Part shown: positions 13,897-14,713 of the stretch, one piece after another | How the letters are laid out: each line of letters opens with the position of its first letter | Numbering within the stretch: position 1 is the first letter of the stretch | NCBI GenBank assembly: GCA_910583795.1 | Contig: CAJTZQ010000080.1 | Span: 1 to 14,713 of the forward strand | From: an uncultured Muribaculaceae bacterium | Lineage (GTDB): Bacteria > Bacteroidota > Bacteroidia > Bacteroidales > Muribaculaceae | Reading direction: 5' to 3' | Length of the DNA: 14,713 bases | Notes under the pieces: model-generated | What the model was told of the DNA's origin: nothing | Databases searched by the model: none | What the model saw: the letters and a program-made list of their open reading frames with translations, nothing else | Made by a program: the position numbers and the translations under genes

Positions 13897-14049
13897 ATGG
13901 CAAATGATTCCCTGTCGGCGGCTGAAATTCCGTCAAGAGTGTTCCATGGATCCCGCCATACATTCGCCATCCAACTCTTACGTTTGCTGTCGCAGCAGTA
14001 TGTAAGGATTCCTTACATACTGAAGATTCCTCTAATTCTCCTTCTTTAA
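13897..14049 (+). pseudogene. 50-codon frame with a tyrosine-recombinase-like box
   Basis: The ATG lies 2 bp after the antitoxin stop and the frame ends with TAA at 14047-14049. It contains FHGSRHTFAIQLL, close to the box II motif (FHxxRHTFAT) of Bacteroidota tyrosine recombinases, but neither side matches the family and the catalytic tyrosine region is absent. It may be a short scrap of an integrase or a chance match. The 27-bp palindrome at 13996-14022 lies inside the frame. Confidence 0.25.
13996..14022. repeat. 27-bp perfect palindrome
   Basis: CAGTATGTAAGGA, a central T, then the exact reverse complement TCCTTACATACTG. Single-stranded it folds as an 11-bp stem with a GATTC loop. No T-run follows on either side, which argues against an ordinary terminator. 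It lies about 100 bp after the antitoxin and beside a truncated XRE start, so a recombination or binding site is possible. Confidence 0.6.
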
Positions 14050-14085
14050 ATAATCGGCAAGTCTGCGTTTTACGGTGTAATTCAT
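14032..14085 (-). pseudogene. Truncated start of an XRE-like regulator
   Basis: On the minus strand an ATG at 14085 opens MNYTVKRRLADYLKKEN and then a TAG. This resembles the first helix of Bacteroidota XRE-type regulators (MNYSVKERLIEFLK...), with the helix-turn-helix and the remainder gone. The break is at about 14035, next to the palindrome. Short, so a moderate to low call. Confidence 0.3.
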
Positions 14086-14115
14086 TGACTTGCCTATTAC
14101 ATTTTATATATCCGG

Positions 14116-14184
14116 TCAAGAGGCTTTGGCGAGTTCGTCAAAGTTCTCTATCAGCTCTTCAATCTTTTCCAGGACGGGTAACCT
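14116..14184 (-). pseudogene. C-terminal fragment of an unidentified protein
   Basis: The minus-strand frame between a TAA (14185-14187) and a TGA (14116-14118) reads LPVLEKIEELIENFDELAKA, a strongly helical, charged sequence ending naturally in a stop. It reads like the coiled end of a larger protein whose upstream part is lost or frameshifted. The family is not recognised. Confidence 0.35.
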
Positions 14185-14278
14185 TTAGTCCGTACTTAGC
14201 TTAATTATTTGATGAAGTCACGTATAGTAGTGCCCAAAAACAGCTACCACACATACTACTACACGATAAATTTGTGAA

Positions 14279-14556
14279 CTACATATATATGGTGTAGTTC
14301 GGAGACTCTCCCTCAATCAGCGCACGCTTAAGGAGCTCTTGTGCTATCTTATCGTCAATGCGATGCTCTTTCTGAATGGTATCAAGAAAAATGCAGTCGT
14401 GTATGGTCAGAGTGTCGTTGATACTGTTATAGGGTGGATTGCTATAATCGGAGACAACAGATTACATTTAACTTCAGTCAGATCGCGATTATCGATGGCT
14501 TCAACTATTTCTTTGGGGAGTTCTTTGATTTCTTTCGGATTTTCTTATTTTTCCAT
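14279..14556 (-). pseudogene. Frameshifted AlbA_2/Schlafen-like ATP-binding protein fragment
   Basis: Reading leftward, one frame gives ATG, two codons, a TAA, then ENPKEIKELPKEIVEAIDNR. Near 14455 the coding look moves to another frame: DYSNPPYNSINDTLTIHD, FLDTIQKEHRIDDKIAQELL, KRALIEGESPNYTI and a stop at 14279. The segment LDTIQKEHRIDD...LLKRALIEGESPNYTI resembles the region after the ATPase-like core in AlbA_2-domain (Schlafen-like) proteins, where LDKVQK...LIEGRKPN is typical. At least one premature stop and one frameshift make it a relic. A GAACTACA/TGTAGTTC hairpin (14276-14300) spans its stop codon. Confidence 0.5.
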
Positions 14557-14708
14557 TCTCTTGCAGTTTCTGTTAAGCGGTATTTCTACTTGGGCTGTTT
14601 GGGCTGTTCGTGATACAGTCGCTCAACAGCACCTTCCTTCAAAGCCGGGTTAAGATAATTTTGAAGACCTTTTTGGCAATAATTATATATTTCTCTCCAT
14701 AGGGATAC
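14515..14708 (-). pseudogene. C-terminal winged-helix relic, AlbA_2/Fic-like
   Basis: The minus-strand frame reads LWREIYNYCQKGLQNYLNPA, LKEGAVERLYHEQPKQPK, then an in-frame TAG at 14586-14588 and KYRLTETAREWK. This is the pattern of the C-terminal winged helix (...NPALEEGxIERTIPDKPNSPKQKYRLT...) of AlbA_2-type ATP-binding proteins and some Fic proteins. The frame already has a stop at 14709-14711, so more damage probably lies beyond the window edge. Its tail overlaps the start of the next relic in another frame. Confidence 0.5.
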
Positions 14709-14713
14709 TTACA

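Noticed and set aside
13895..14119. 74-codon minus-strand ORF
   Set aside because: Crosses the palindrome and the XRE stump in a different frame and matches nothing known.
14339..14653. 104-codon plus-strand ORF at the right end
   Set aside because: Hydrophobic but antisense to two fragments with clear protein-like sequence on the minus strand; no motif or ribosome-binding context.
1..14713. CRISPR array, tRNA, rRNA or intact insertion sequence
   Set aside because: No regularly spaced repeats, no cloverleaf or rRNA-like stretches and no complete transposase were seen on either strand.

Overview
The window looks like chromosomal DNA of a gut Bacteroidales bacterium, probably near the Muribaculaceae or Bacteroidaceae. 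This is inferred from the protein families (GH92, GH97, GH43, BSP-type peptidase, DUF1349, DUF362, LytTR, AAA_14 ATPase), from many secreted proteins starting MKK/MKT and ending their signals in A-Q or A-E, and from promoters of the Bacteroidota type (TTTG-like -33 box, about 20 bp, TAnnTTTG -7 box). No rRNA, tRNA or CRISPR array was seen.

Layout. 1-3298 (+): promoter, long leader, a secreted BSP-family metallopeptidase and a GH92 alpha-mannosidase lipoprotein, a two-gene unit that could act on glycoproteins. 3307-4523 (-): a sugar O-acetyltransferase followed 2 bp later by a secreted DUF1349 protein. 4524-4965: a palindromic, apparently bidirectional promoter, a 39-codon small ORF and a degenerate palindromic repeat. 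4966-8375 (+): a tight operon of aldo/keto reductase, secreted DUF362 protein and secreted GH43-like glycosidase, followed by a short orphan C-terminal coding relic. 8464-9427 (+): an AraC-type regulator with its own promoter and terminator, possibly controlling the neighbouring sugar genes. There is no SusC/SusD pair in the window.

9451-10606 is a scar: a 5'-truncated retaining-type GH97 gene (-) joined almost base to base to a 5'-truncated LytTR regulator (+), as if one deletion removed both 5' ends of a divergent pair. Next come a 165-bp palindromic MITE-like element with perfect 23-bp ends (10726-10890), a strong terminator, and a secreted protein of unknown function (10993-11556, -) with a near-consensus promoter.

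11607-13894 (+): a mostly unexplained 475-bp intergenic stretch, an AAA_14/DUF4143-type ATPase, and a toxin-antitoxin-like pair with ATGA overlap; the toxin seems to lack its N-terminal part. 13895-14713 holds no intact gene, but contains several decayed coding fragments (possible tyrosine-recombinase box, XRE start, AlbA_2/winged-helix pieces) and a 27-bp perfect palindrome. It looks like an eroded accessory island. The most unusual items are the two related palindromic elements, the double-truncation scar and the relic-rich right end.
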